A stretch of 64,000 bases of DNA. It comes from Streptomyces davaonensis JCM 4913. Its GTDB lineage: Bacteria > Actinomycetota > Actinomycetes > Streptomycetales > Streptomycetaceae. The stretch is from the NCBI RefSeq assembly GCF_000349325.1, contig NC_020504.1, forward strand, positions 7,102,053 to 7,166,052, given 5' to 3'. Under the pieces are notes generated by a model, which was not told the origin of the DNA, made no database searches, and saw only the letters and a program-made list of their open reading frames with translations. The stretch's first letter is position 1; each line of letters begins with the position of its first letter. Below, piece after piece: positions 8,952 through 16,611 of this stretch. A program made the translations under genes and the position numbers.

Positions 8952-10169
8952 GTGAGCGAGCAGACGACGACGTCGCAGCGGCGGGTGGTGGTGGTCGGCG
9001 CGGGCATGGCCGGCGTGCAGACCGCGGTCGCCCTGCGCGAACAGGGCTTCACCGGCACGGTCACCCTGATCGGCGCCGAGCCCCACCAGCCCTACGACCG
9101 GCCCCCGCTGTCCAAGGCCGTCCTGCTCGGCAAGGCCGAGGGCTCCGCCTTCGACGTGGACTTCGAGGCGCTCGGCATCGACCTGAGCCTCGGCCGCGAG
9201 GTGCTGGGCGTGCGCCCCGCCGACCATGAACTGGACACCGCCGAGGGGCCCGTCCGGTACGACGTCCTGGTCCTGGCCACCGGCGCCGAACCGATTCGGC
9301 TGCCGGGCGCCGAGGGCGTGCCCGGGGTGCATCTGCTGCGCACCCTGGACGACGCCGAGCGGCTGCGGCCCGTGCTCGCCCGGCAGCACGACATCGTGGT
9401 GGTCGGGGCGGGCTGGATCGGCGCCGAGTTCGCCACCGCCGCGCGCGAGGCGGGCTGCTCGGTGACGGTCGTGGAGGCCGCGGACCGGCCGCTCGCCGGC
9501 GCGCTGCCCGCCGAGGTGGCCGCGCCGATGGTCGGCTGGTACGCCGACAGCGGGGCCGAACTGCGCACCCACGCGCGCGTGGCGAGCGTCGAGCCCGGCG
9601 CGGTCGTCCTCGACGACGGCTCGACGCTGCCCGCCGGCGCCGTCGTGGTCGGCATCGGCGCCCGTCCCGCCACCGGCTGGCTGGCGGGCTCCGGGATCGA
9701 GCTGGGCGCGCACGGCGAGGTGGTGGCCGACGAGCGGCTGCGCACCTCCGTGCCCGACGTCTACGCGGTCGGCGACTGCGCCTCCTTCCCGTCGGGCCGC
9801 TACGGCGAGCGCCTCCTGGTCCACCACTGGGACAACGCCCTCCAGGGGCCCCGCACGGTCGCCGCCGACATCATGGGCGAGGGGCCCGTGGTCTACGACC
9901 CTGTGCCGTACTTCTGGTCCGAGCAGTTCGGCCGCTTCGTCCAGTACGCGGGTCACCACACCTCGGCCGACAGCACGGTCTGGCGCGGCGACCCCACCGG
10001 CCCCGCCTGGACGGTCTGCTGGCTGCGCGAGGGCCGCCTGATCGCCCTGCTGGCGGTGGGCCGTCCCCGGGACCTGGCCCAGGGACGGCGGCTGATCGAG
10101 GCGGGGGCGCGGATGGACGAGGAGCTGCTGGCGGACCCGGCGAGGCCACTGAAGACGGCCGTGCTCTGA
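8952..10169 (+). CDS. FAD-dependent NAD(P)H oxidoreductase (ferredoxin/rubredoxin reductase type)
   Basis: About 405 aa. N-terminal FAD-binding VVVVGAGMAGVQTA, second dinucleotide motif IVVVGAGWIGAEFA for NAD(P)H at about residue 150, and the C-terminal FAD motif VYAVGDCASFP. YDRPPLSK is characteristic of the BenA/CamA-like ferredoxin reductase group, followed by a C-terminal reductase domain. It probably passes electrons to a ferredoxin or rubredoxin, but no such partner is adjacent. The GTG at 8952 is preferred; the open frame before it crosses a palindromic operator. Confidence 0.88.
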   Translation: MSEQTTTSQRRVVVVGAGMAGVQTAVALREQGFTGTVTLIGAEPHQPYDRPPLSKAVLLGKAEGSAFDVDFEALGIDLSLGREVLGVRPADHELDTAEGPVRYDVLVLATGAEPIRLPGAEGVPGVHLLRTLDDAERLRPVLARQHDIVVVGAGWIGAEFATAAREAGCSVTVVEAADRPLAGALPAEVAAPMVGWYADSGAELRTHARVASVEPGAVVLDDGSTLPAGAVVVGIGARPATGWLAGSGIELGAHGEVVADERLRTSVPDVYAVGDCASFPSGRYGERLLVHHWDNALQGPRTVAADIMGEGPVVYDPVPYFWSEQFGRFVQYAGHHTSADSTVWRGDPTGPAWTVCWLREGRLIALLAVGRPRDLAQGRRLIEAGARMDEELLADPARPLKTAVL

Positions 10170-10236
10170 CGCTCGTCGTGCCTGGTCGGACCGGTCTGAC
10201 TTCCTCCTGTCAGTGCTAGATGGCAGGCTTGTCGTC

Positions 10237-10602
10237 GTGACCGAGATTGACGCAAAGATCGATGCTCTCGTCCCCGCCTGGCTCACCCTCCCCGACATCG
10301 CCGAACAGTTCGGCGTCGAGGTGACACGTGTGCGGCAGCTGGTCAAGGAGGGCCAGCTCATCGCCGTACGCCGTGGTGAGAACCGCGCGCTGCACGTCCC
10401 CGCCGCCTTCATCGACGGAGACAAGGTCGTCAAGGGCCTGACCGGGACCCTGACGCTGCTGCGGGACGACGGCTTCACCGACGAAGAGATGCTGGAGTGG
10501 CTCTTCACTCCGGACGAGAGCCTGCCCGGTACCCCGGCCCAGGCCCTGAGCGAGAATCGCGGCACGGAGGTGAAGCGCCGCGCCCAGGCGCTCGCCGTCT
10601 GA
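10237..10602 (+). CDS. Rv2175c-family DNA-binding protein
   Basis: 121 aa. An N-terminal winged helix-turn-helix (WLTLPDIAEQFGVEVTRVRQ) is followed by the Rv2175c C-terminal domain (TGTLTLLRDDGFTDEEMLEW). In M. tuberculosis Rv2175c is a DNA-binding substrate of the Ser/Thr kinase PknL encoded next to it. A PASTA kinase lies 4 kb away here, and the thi genes lie between, so the kinase-substrate link may be conserved. The N-terminus has Thr2 available as a phosphosite near where the mycobacterial protein is modified. GTG at 10237 gives the conserved N-terminus. Confidence 0.88.
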   Translation: MTEIDAKIDALVPAWLTLPDIAEQFGVEVTRVRQLVKEGQLIAVRRGENRALHVPAAFIDGDKVVKGLTGTLTLLRDDGFTDEEMLEWLFTPDESLPGTPAQALSENRGTEVKRRAQALAV

Positions 10603-10619
10603 TCCGACAGTAAGTCCCG

Positions 10620-10654
10620 GTGTACGGGCCCCGGCGCGCCCGCGGCCCGTACAC
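10620..10654 (+). terminator. Hairpin between the Rv2175c-like gene and thiE
   Basis: GTGTACGGGCC (10620-10630) and GGCCCGTACAC (10644-10654) form an 11-bp perfect stem with a 13-nt G/C loop. There is no U-run. It may end the upstream transcript or lie in the thiE leader, 23 nt before the thiE start; it is not a TPP riboswitch. Confidence 0.5.
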
Positions 10655-10676
10655 CACCGACCACGGGGGAACACGT

Positions 10677-11324
10677 ATGCCCGACACCGCACGCGCCCGG
10701 CTCGCCGACGCCCGGCTCTACCTCTGCACGGACGCGCGCAGGCGCCAGGGCGACCTCGCGGAGTTCCTGGACGCGGCCCTGGCGGGCGGTGTCGACATCG
10801 TGCAGTTGCGCGACAAGGGCATGGAGGCGGCCGAGGAGCTGGAGCATCTGGCCGTCCTCGCCGAGGCCTGCGCACGCCACGGCAAGCTGCTCGCGGTCAA
10901 CGACCGCGCGGACGTCGCCCACGCCGCGGGCGCCGACGTGCTCCACCTCGGCCAGGGCGACCTCCCCGTCCCGGCCGCACGCGCGATCCTCGGCGACGAC
11001 GTCCTCATCGGCCGCTCCACGCACGCGCCGGACGAGGCCGAGGCGGCGGCCGTCCAGGAGGGCGTGGACTACTTCTGCACCGGCCCCTGCTGGCCCACCC
11101 CGACCAAGCCCGGCCGGTACGCCCCCGGGCTCGACCTGGTCCGGCACACCGCTGCCCTCGGCGCCGACCGCCCCTGGTTCGCCATCGGCGGCATCGACCT
11201 CGGCAACCTGGACGAGGTGCTCGAAGCGGGCGCCCGCCGGGTCGTCGTCGTCCGGGCGATCACCGAGGCGGAGGATCCGGGCGCCGCGGCGGCGGAGTTC
11301 GCGAAGCGGCTGCGGCAGGCGTAG
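10677..11324 (+). CDS. thiE: Thiamine phosphate synthase ThiE
   Basis: Joins the thiazole and pyrimidine (HMP-PP) halves to form thiamine phosphate. 215 aa. Family motifs: [42 protein letters not shown], and the phosphate-binding end FAIGGID followed by [10 protein letters not shown]. An ATG at 10677 is preceded by GGGGGA. Unlike the thiO operon it has no TPP riboswitch directly in front, only a plain hairpin, so it may be constitutive. Confidence 0.95.
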   Translation: MPDTARARLADARLYLCTDARRRQGDLAEFLDAALAGGVDIVQLRDKGMEAAEELEHLAVLAEACARHGKLLAVNDRADVAHAAGADVLHLGQGDLPVPAARAILGDDVLIGRSTHAPDEAEAAAVQEGVDYFCTGPCWPTPTKPGRYAPGLDLVRHTAALGADRPWFAIGGIDLGNLDEVLEAGARRVVVVRAITEAEDPGAAAAEFAKRLRQA

Positions 11325-11364
11325 CTGCACCGGAGGTCGGACCGGGGCGGTCGGAGGGCGTCGT

Positions 11365-11405
11365 TTGTCCGCGGATTGTCCACGGACTGGACAACAATCG
11401 GACAA
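11365..11405. promoter_or_regulatory. Symmetric four-half-site element upstream of metF
   Basis: TTGTCC occurs at 11365-11370 and 11376-11381, and GGACAA at 11389-11394 and 11400-11405. Starts are 11 bp apart within each pair and the whole 41-bp block is exactly symmetric about 11385. This is the geometry of an operator for two dimers on one DNA face, 60 nt upstream of metF. TTGTCCAC also resembles the Streptomyces DnaA box (TTGTCCACA), but only one half-site comes close to it. Confidence 0.6.
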
Positions 11406-11429
11406 ATCGGGCAAATAACAGGGATCTGG

Positions 11430-11458
11430 TTGGGGGACCGACGCCCCCTGGCTAACCT
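11430..11458 (+). promoter_or_regulatory. Candidate metF promoter, possibly leaderless
   Basis: TTGGGG (11430-11435), a 17-nt spacer, then TAACCT (11453-11458). The metF ATG at 11465 begins only 6 nt later and no Shine-Dalgarno sequence is visible, which suggests transcription starting at or very near the start codon. Confidence 0.4.
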
Positions 11459-11464
11459 GCCGGT

Positions 11465-12388
11465 ATGGCCCTCGGCACCGCATCCACCAGGTCGGACCAC
11501 GCTCGTACCGTGCGCGAGATGCTCGCGACCGGCAAGACGACGTACTCCTTCGAGTTCTACGCCCCGAAGACCCCGAAGGGCGAGCGGAACCTGTGGAACG
11601 CGCTGCGCCGGGTCGAGGCCGTGGCGCCCGACTTCGTCTCCGTGACCTACGGCGCAGGCGGCACCACTCGCGCGGGGACGGTCAAGGCGACCGAGGCCAT
11701 CGCCTCCGACACCACGCTCACCCCGATCGCCCACCTCACCGCCGTCGACCACTCGGTGGCCGACCTGCGCAACATCATCGGCCAGTACGCGGACGCGGGG
11801 ATCCGCAACATGCTGGCCCTGCGCGGCGACCCGCCCGGCGACCCGATGGGCGACTGGGTGCCGCACCCCCGCGGCCTCGCCTACGCCGCCGAGCTCGTCG
11901 AGCTGATCAAGAACTCGGGCGACTTCTGCGTGGGCGTCGCGGCATTCCCCGCGATGCACCCGCGCTCCGCGGACTGGGACATGGACGTCCGGCACTTCGT
12001 CGACAAGTGCCGGGCCGGCGCGGACTACGCGATCACCCAGATGTTCTTCCAGCCGGAGGACTACCTGCGGCTGCGTGACCGGGTCGACGCGGCCGGCTGC
12101 GCGACCCCGATCATCCCCGAGATCATGCCGATCGCCAGCGTGAAGACCCTGGAGCGCATCCCCTCCCTCACCAACGCGGCCTTCCCGGCGGCTCTGAAAG
12201 AGCGGATCCTCACAGCCAAAGACGATCCGGCCGCTGTACGCTCCATTGGCATCGAATTCGCCACGGAGTTCTGCGCGCGGCTGCTGGCCGAGGGAGTGCC
12301 GGGTCTGCACTTCATCACGCTCAACAATTCCACGGCGACACTGGAGATCTACGAGAACCTGGGCCTGCACCATCCCCCGCAGGCCTAG
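11465..12388 (+). CDS. metF: Methylenetetrahydrofolate reductase
   Basis: Reduces 5,10-methylene-THF to 5-methyl-THF, the methyl donor for methionine synthesis. 307 aa. [10 protein letters not shown], the [12 protein letters not shown] motif, [13 protein letters not shown] and IPEIMPI are typical of the family. The ATG at 11465 is preceded by a possible -10 but no ribosome-binding site, so the mRNA is probably leaderless. A symmetric four-half-site element upstream is the likely point of control. Confidence 0.95.
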   Translation: MALGTASTRSDHARTVREMLATGKTTYSFEFYAPKTPKGERNLWNALRRVEAVAPDFVSVTYGAGGTTRAGTVKATEAIASDTTLTPIAHLTAVDHSVADLRNIIGQYADAGIRNMLALRGDPPGDPMGDWVPHPRGLAYAAELVELIKNSGDFCVGVAAFPAMHPRSADWDMDVRHFVDKCRAGADYAITQMFFQPEDYLRLRDRVDAAGCATPIIPEIMPIASVKTLERIPSLTNAAFPAALKERILTAKDDPAAVRSIGIEFATEFCARLLAEGVPGLHFITLNNSTATLEIYENLGLHHPPQA

Positions 12389-12444
12389 ACCGGCCGCACC
12401 GCTGTACGACACACTGCGTAACGGCCACTGGGAGAGGGGCGTAC

Positions 12445-13398
12445 ATGGGCTGGACGGTCCTCTACATCGCGTTCGGCATCGTCGCGCTGTGGCTGCTGGG
12501 TGAGGTGCTGCTTCAGTACAAGGCACGCCTGCGCTGGCGGCTGCTCGCCTTCGGCGGCTTCCTCGGCGTCGTGCTCGGGGTGCTGATGCCGTCCGTGATC
12601 GTCATCGGTGTCGGCGCGGCCGCCTTCGCGATCGGCCAGACCTACGTCACCCTCTCGTTCCGCCGCGGCTTCGCCGAGGGCTGGGCGATGAACGCCCCCG
12701 CGCTCGGCGGCGGCAAGCGCCACCGCGACGACGAGGGCCGCCAGGAGCCGACCCTGGAGGTCTCCGACCTCGAGGGCGGCGAGGGCCACTACGGCGACGA
12801 CGGCCCCTACCGCGGCGACAGCCAGGGCTACGGCCAGGACGACGCCTACGACCGCGACGACGTCTTCACCCCCTCCCGCGCGGGAGGGCCCTCGGCCGCC
12901 GAGACCACCGCGGTCTACGAGCCGCAGCCGATGCCCGACGACACCGGCTCCTACGGCGTCTACGGCACCAACTCCGACCCCTCCTACGCGGGCGCGGCCC
13001 AGCCCCAGGACCAGTACGCCGCGGCCTCCCAGGGCACGGACCAGGGCTACGGCTACGACGGCTACACCGGGTACGACCAGCAGCAGTACGGCTACGACAC
13101 CACCGGCCAGCAGCAGTACGCCGCCTACTCGGACCCGTACATCGGCACCCAGACCTACGGCGGCGGCTCCTACGACGCCGGTTATGGCCAGCAGTACGGC
13201 CAGCAGGGCTACGCCCAGGACCAGTACGTCACCGGCACCTACCCCGGCGAGTCCACCCCGGCCGGCGGGGTGTGGGTCCCGCAGCAGCGCAGCACCGATG
13301 ACCCCTACGGGGGTGAACTCCCGCCGGAGCAGCAGTATCCGTACCAGGGCGGCCAGGGGCAGCAGGGCGGCGGGTACGACGAGCAGTACCGCTTCTGA
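12445..13398 (+). CDS. Membrane protein with long Tyr/Gln/Gly/Asp-rich cytoplasmic tail
   Basis: 317 aa, function unknown. Two or three hydrophobic segments in residues 1-72 (VLYIAFGIVALWLLGEVLL; then FGGFLGVVLGVLMPSVIVIG to about residue 70) are followed by about 245 residues of low complexity. The tail begins acidic (DDEGRQEP, GDDGPYRGD) and becomes rich in YG, GYG, QQY and TYGGG words, much like prion-like domains. The composition suggests a flexible, self-associating tail. It follows metF by 56 nt on the same strand. Confidence 0.75.
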   Translation: MGWTVLYIAFGIVALWLLGEVLLQYKARLRWRLLAFGGFLGVVLGVLMPSVIVIGVGAAAFAIGQTYVTLSFRRGFAEGWAMNAPALGGGKRHRDDEGRQEPTLEVSDLEGGEGHYGDDGPYRGDSQGYGQDDAYDRDDVFTPSRAGGPSAAETTAVYEPQPMPDDTGSYGVYGTNSDPSYAGAAQPQDQYAAASQGTDQGYGYDGYTGYDQQQYGYDTTGQQQYAAYSDPYIGTQTYGGGSYDAGYGQQYGQQGYAQDQYVTGTYPGESTPAGGVWVPQQRSTDDPYGGELPPEQQYPYQGGQGQQGGGYDEQYRF

Positions 13399-13416
13399 GC
13401 GATCTTCCGCGCCTCG

Positions 13417-14928
13417 TCACTGAGAGCCCTGGAAGTCCGGTCCCTCCACGATCAGTCCGGCGACCAGCGCGCCCGACATGCCCGCGTGGGCGAGGCCGCC
13501 GCCGGGGTGCGACCAGCCGCCGACCGTGAACAGGCCCGGTACGCGGGTGCTGTTGGCCGGGTACAGGAAGGCCCCCTCCGCCGCGGCCAGCGCGGGCGCG
13601 GGCACCCCGCCGCCCTCGGCGCCGGTCTCCGCGCGGGTGTGTGCCGGGGTACGGACCTCGCGCCACAGCGTCCGCTCACGCAGTCCCGGTAGCGCCCGCT
13701 CGGCGGCCTCCACCATGCGGTCCGCGAAGGCGTCGGCGGCACCGGGCGCGGTCCAGTCGTACGGCAGGTGCGGGGGCGCCGTCGCCGTGAGGACCACCGA
13801 CTCGTGCTCCCCGTCGGGCCGCAGCGCCGGATCGTCCGGCCGGTCGACCCGGACCGTCGGCAGCGCGGCCGGCTCGCCGCGCCGGAAGGCGTCCAGCTCG
13901 GCCCGCCGGTCCGGGGTGTGCACCACCGTCCGGTGAGCGGCACCCGCCTCGCGCGCACCGCGCAGCGCCAGACAGACCACGACCCGGCCGTGAGTCAGCG
14001 GCTCGGGCCGAGGCTGCACATCCGCCGCGCCGTACAGCTCGCGGCCGTGCACCAACTCGCCCAGCCGCCACGGCCCGGAGCCGACCACGAGGTCCGCCTC
14101 CGCCACGCCGCCGTCGGCCAGCTCAATGCCCGCCGCCCGGCCGTCCTTCTCCAGCACCCCGGTCACCTCGGCACCGAAGTGGAACTCGACCTTGCGGGCC
14201 AGACACCGCTCGTACACCGCGCGCGCCAACTCCCGCAGCCCACCGCGGACATACCAGGTGCCGAAGGCATGTTCCATGTACGGCAGCACGGCCGCGTTCG
14301 CCGGAGCCGTCTCGGGATCCAGGCCGTACGCGAGCGCGTGGCTTTCGAGCAGCGCGGTCAACCGGGGGTCGCGCAGCTCCCAGGCGCCGACCTCGGCGAG
14401 CGTGGCGGCGCGGCGGGTGCGCAGCAGGCGCTTGTGCGGGACCGCCGGGTAGGGCTCGCGCCCGGCCAGCACGTCCCAGTTGGGCCACAGCGGCTCCTCC
14501 AGGAGCGGCCGGCGGCTGCGGTCCCAGGCCTCACGGGCCCGGACCAGGAAGTCGCCCCAGCGCGCGCCCGCGCCCGCGCCGAGCGCCTCGTCCAGGGCGG
14601 CGACGACCCCCGCGCGGGAGGCGTCGGGCAGCGCGACCTCGGTGCCGTCCGCGAACACATGCCGTGCCGCGGGGTCGACCTGGACCAGCTCGACACAGTC
14701 CTCCAGCGGCTCCTTGCCGGTCTTGAGGAACAGATCGCGCCAGACCGCGGGCAGCGTGAGCAGACCGGGACCGGTGTCGAAGGCGAAGCCGTCCCGCTCC
14801 AGGCGGCGCACCGCTCCGCCGTACGTCTCCGTACGCTCGTACACCGCCACCCGGTGGCCCGCGACGGCCAGCCGGGCAGCGGCCGCCAGCGCGCCCGTCC
14901 CGGCGCCGATCACCGCAATCCGTGCCAT
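13417..14928 (-). CDS. NAD(P)/FAD-dependent oxidoreductase of the phytoene desaturase (CrtI) family
   Basis: About 503 aa from MARIAVIGAGTG; the upstream ATG at 14952 would add 8 residues before the FAD motif. N-terminal Rossmann motif IAVIGAGTGALAAAARLA with Glu-containing YERTETYGGAVRR, and DGFAFDTGPGLLTLP, are diagnostic of CrtI-like desaturases/isomerases. The C-terminus carries VGGWSHPGGGLAHAGMSGALVA, the usual FAD-binding end. No phytoene synthase or other carotenoid gene is adjacent, so the substrate cannot be named. Confidence 0.85.
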   Translation of the reverse strand: MARIAVIGAGTGALAAAARLAVAGHRVAVYERTETYGGAVRRLERDGFAFDTGPGLLTLPAVWRDLFLKTGKEPLEDCVELVQVDPAARHVFADGTEVALPDASRAGVVAALDEALGAGAGARWGDFLVRAREAWDRSRRPLLEEPLWPNWDVLAGREPYPAVPHKRLLRTRRAATLAEVGAWELRDPRLTALLESHALAYGLDPETAPANAAVLPYMEHAFGTWYVRGGLRELARAVYERCLARKVEFHFGAEVTGVLEKDGRAAGIELADGGVAEADLVVGSGPWRLGELVHGRELYGAADVQPRPEPLTHGRVVVCLALRGAREAGAAHRTVVHTPDRRAELDAFRRGEPAALPTVRVDRPDDPALRPDGEHESVVLTATAPPHLPYDWTAPGAADAFADRMVEAAERALPGLRERTLWREVRTPAHTRAETGAEGGGVPAPALAAAEGAFLYPANSTRVPGLFTVGGWSHPGGGLAHAGMSGALVAGLIVEGPDFQGSQ

Positions 14929-14958
14929 GCCAGGGACTTTAGCCGCCGCCACTGACAG

Positions 14959-15576
14959 TCATCGCGGCGGCGGCAGGCCCGGCTCCCGTGCGAGCCGCCG
15001 CTCCTCCCGCCGTTGGGCCCGGCGCCGCAGGAACCGCCGGATGCGGGAGACGAGGAAGAACATGACGGCGAGCCCCGCGAGCAGGAGCGCCCCGGCGATG
15101 ATCGCGGCCGCCTCCGGGTTGAATATCGCGAACGTGACGATCCCGGCGACTCCGAGGTCCTCGGCCAGGCTTACGATCACGTTGCTGAAGGGCTCCGGGG
15201 AGGTGTTGACCGCCATGCGTGTCCCGGCCTTGACCGCGTGGCTGGCGAGCGCGGAGGAGCCGCCGACCAGGCTCGCGGCCACGTCCGACAGCGAGCCACT
15301 CTGCCCCGCGAGCAGCGCGCCCACCCAGGCGCCGGCGAGCGGCCGGATCACGGTGTGCACCGAGTCCCACGCGGAGTCGACGTAGGGGATCTTGTCGGCG
15401 ACGGCCTCGCACAGGAACAGCACGCCCGCCACGATCAGTACTTCGGGGCGCTGGAGCGTCTCGGGGACCTCGTCGCTCAATCCCGTCGCGCCGAATATGC
15501 CGAGGAGCAGCACCACCGCGTACGCGTTGATGCCGCTGGCCCAGCCGCTCGTGAAGACCAGAGGGAGTACGGACAC
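14959..15576 (-). CDS. DUF4126 integral membrane protein
   Basis: About 205 aa from the GTG at 15576 (SVLPLVFTSGWASG). Several hydrophobic segments, with conserved GINAYAVVLLLGI, an EVPETLQRPEVLI loop, DKIPYVDSAWDSVHTVIRP and a final helix AGLAVMFFLVSRIRRF followed by a basic tail. Family DUF4126; function unknown. The frame is open to 15906, but the added part is unlike a membrane protein leader. It lies 30 nt downstream of the CrtI-like gene start on the same strand. Confidence 0.85.
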   Translation of the reverse strand: MSVLPLVFTSGWASGINAYAVVLLLGIFGATGLSDEVPETLQRPEVLIVAGVLFLCEAVADKIPYVDSAWDSVHTVIRPLAGAWVGALLAGQSGSLSDVAASLVGGSSALASHAVKAGTRMAVNTSPEPFSNVIVSLAEDLGVAGIVTFAIFNPEAAAIIAGALLLAGLAVMFFLVSRIRRFLRRRAQRREERRLAREPGLPPPR

Positions 15577-15881
15577 GGACGCGATCGTAGCCAGTGGGCC
15601 GCCGCCCGGCGTGGGCCCGGGCACACAGGACTGAGTACGGGTACCTAGGCGGTGAGTTGAGTACCCGCGCGGATGGGGGCGGACCTGCGGGAACGAGAGA
15701 GTGGAGACACGGAGAAAGGGACCGGCTCCGGCACCGGCGACACGGGGCGCCGGAACGGAGCCGCCCCTGGATCCGCTCCTTCCGCCGGCCCGCGCGTCGG
15801 CGGAAGCGAGACACCGGGGAACCCGGGGAAACGACCGCACGGGGGAACCAACGGGGGAACGGGGAGTACGGGGGAGCACGG
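15577..15881. other. Intergenic region without a recognisable gene
   Basis: About 300 bases between the DUF4126 gene and the TetR terminator hairpin. It contains many GGGG and GGAAC words and a CGGGTACC/GGTACC-like partial dyad near 15640-15663, and probably the DUF4126 promoter. Open frames here have Gly/Ser/Arg-rich random-like products and no ribosome site, so I call no gene. Confidence 0.5.
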
Positions 15882-15941
15882 CGGAAGCGCCGGTTCGCGG
15901 TGGCACGTTGGGGGACGTGCCATGGCGGACCGGCGCTTCCG
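15882..15941 (-). terminator. Two-tier hairpin downstream of the tetR-like gene
   Basis: Outer arms 15882-15893 and 15930-15941 pair over 12 bp without error. A symmetric 7/7 internal loop follows, then inner arms 15901-15908 and 15915-15922 pair over 8 bp around a 6-nt loop. It lies 18 nt beyond the tetR-like stop codon and no U-run follows, so it is either a U-less terminator or a structured 3' RNA end. Confidence 0.6.
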
Positions 15942-15958
15942 TACGTCCCGTACGGTCC

Positions 15959-16594
15959 CTAGCCCCGGCCGCTCACCCGGCCCTGAAGCAGCCTCGACAG
16001 AGCCGAGTGGACGTCGTCCAGGGAGCGCTCCGGCTGGAAGGACTGCCAGTCCAGGGCGGCCACCAGCACCATGCCGACCAGGGCCGCCGCGGTCAGCTGG
16101 ATGTCGATCTCGTCGCTGAACTCGCCGCCCGCGACGCCGTCGCGCAGCACGCCCTCGACCACGGCGACGACGTCCTGCCGTACCACCATGAGCGTGGACT
16201 GCCAGGCCCGGTTGGTGCGCCACAGCTCGGCCACGTACAGCTGGGTGAAGGACGGGTAGGCGGCGATGAAGCCGAGCCCCGCGCGGATCATCGCGTCCAG
16301 GGCGTCGACCTTGCTGCCGCCCTCCCGGTCGGTCCGCTCGGCCGCCTCCTTCAAGGAGGCGGCGAGCAGACCCACGCCGTGCCGCAGCAGCTCCTCGAAG
16401 AGGACCGACTTGCTCGCGAAGTTGTAGTAGACCGTGCCCTTCGCGACCCCGGCCCGCTCGGCGATCTCGTCCACCGTGGTGGCGGAGAAGCCCTGCTCGG
16501 CGATGAGCGTGACGGCGGCCTCGTAGAGCTTCTGCCGGGTGGCCTCACGGCGCGTGCTGCCGCCCGACGCGGCGCTGCTGCTTTCCATGACCAT
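15959..16594 (-). CDS. TetR-family transcriptional regulator
   Basis: About 211 aa. N-terminal helix-turn-helix ATTVDEIAERAGVAKGTVYY at about residues 40-60, then an effector-binding domain. Last gene of a three-gene operon with an ABC-type ATPase and a YhgE/Pip membrane protein; its GTG alternative at 16615 would overlap the YhgE stop as GTGA. The perfect palindrome ACTGACTGGTCAGT in front of the operon is very likely its operator, so it would repress its own operon and release it in response to an unknown ligand. Confidence 0.9.
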   Translation of the reverse strand: MVMESSSAASGGSTRREATRQKLYEAAVTLIAEQGFSATTVDEIAERAGVAKGTVYYNFASKSVLFEELLRHGVGLLAASLKEAAERTDREGGSKVDALDAMIRAGLGFIAAYPSFTQLYVAELWRTNRAWQSTLMVVRQDVVAVVEGVLRDGVAGGEFSDEIDIQLTAAALVGMVLVAALDWQSFQPERSLDDVHSALSRLLQGRVSGRG

Positions 16595-16611
16595 GATTGT
16601 CCCGCGCGCGG

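Noticed and set aside
11365..11405. Interpretation of the TTGTCC block as a replication origin or DnaA box cluster
   Set aside because: Only one half-site approaches TTGTCCACA and the exact mirror symmetry around one axis fits a dimer-pair operator better; kept as an alternative only.
8931..11483. Minus-strand open frame of about 850 codons across the FAD reductase, Rv2175c-like gene and thiE
   Set aside because: It crosses three well-supported plus-strand genes and their intergenic signals; the product has no recognisable family.
13417..14928. Part of a carotenoid biosynthetic cluster
   Set aside because: The CrtI-like enzyme has no crtB, crtE or cyclase gene near it; it is a lone family member.
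15673..16119. Plus-strand 148-codon Gly/Ser/Arg-rich frame in the gap before the tetR-like gene
   Set aside because: No ribosome site, simple composition, and it runs into the TetR coding region on the other strand.
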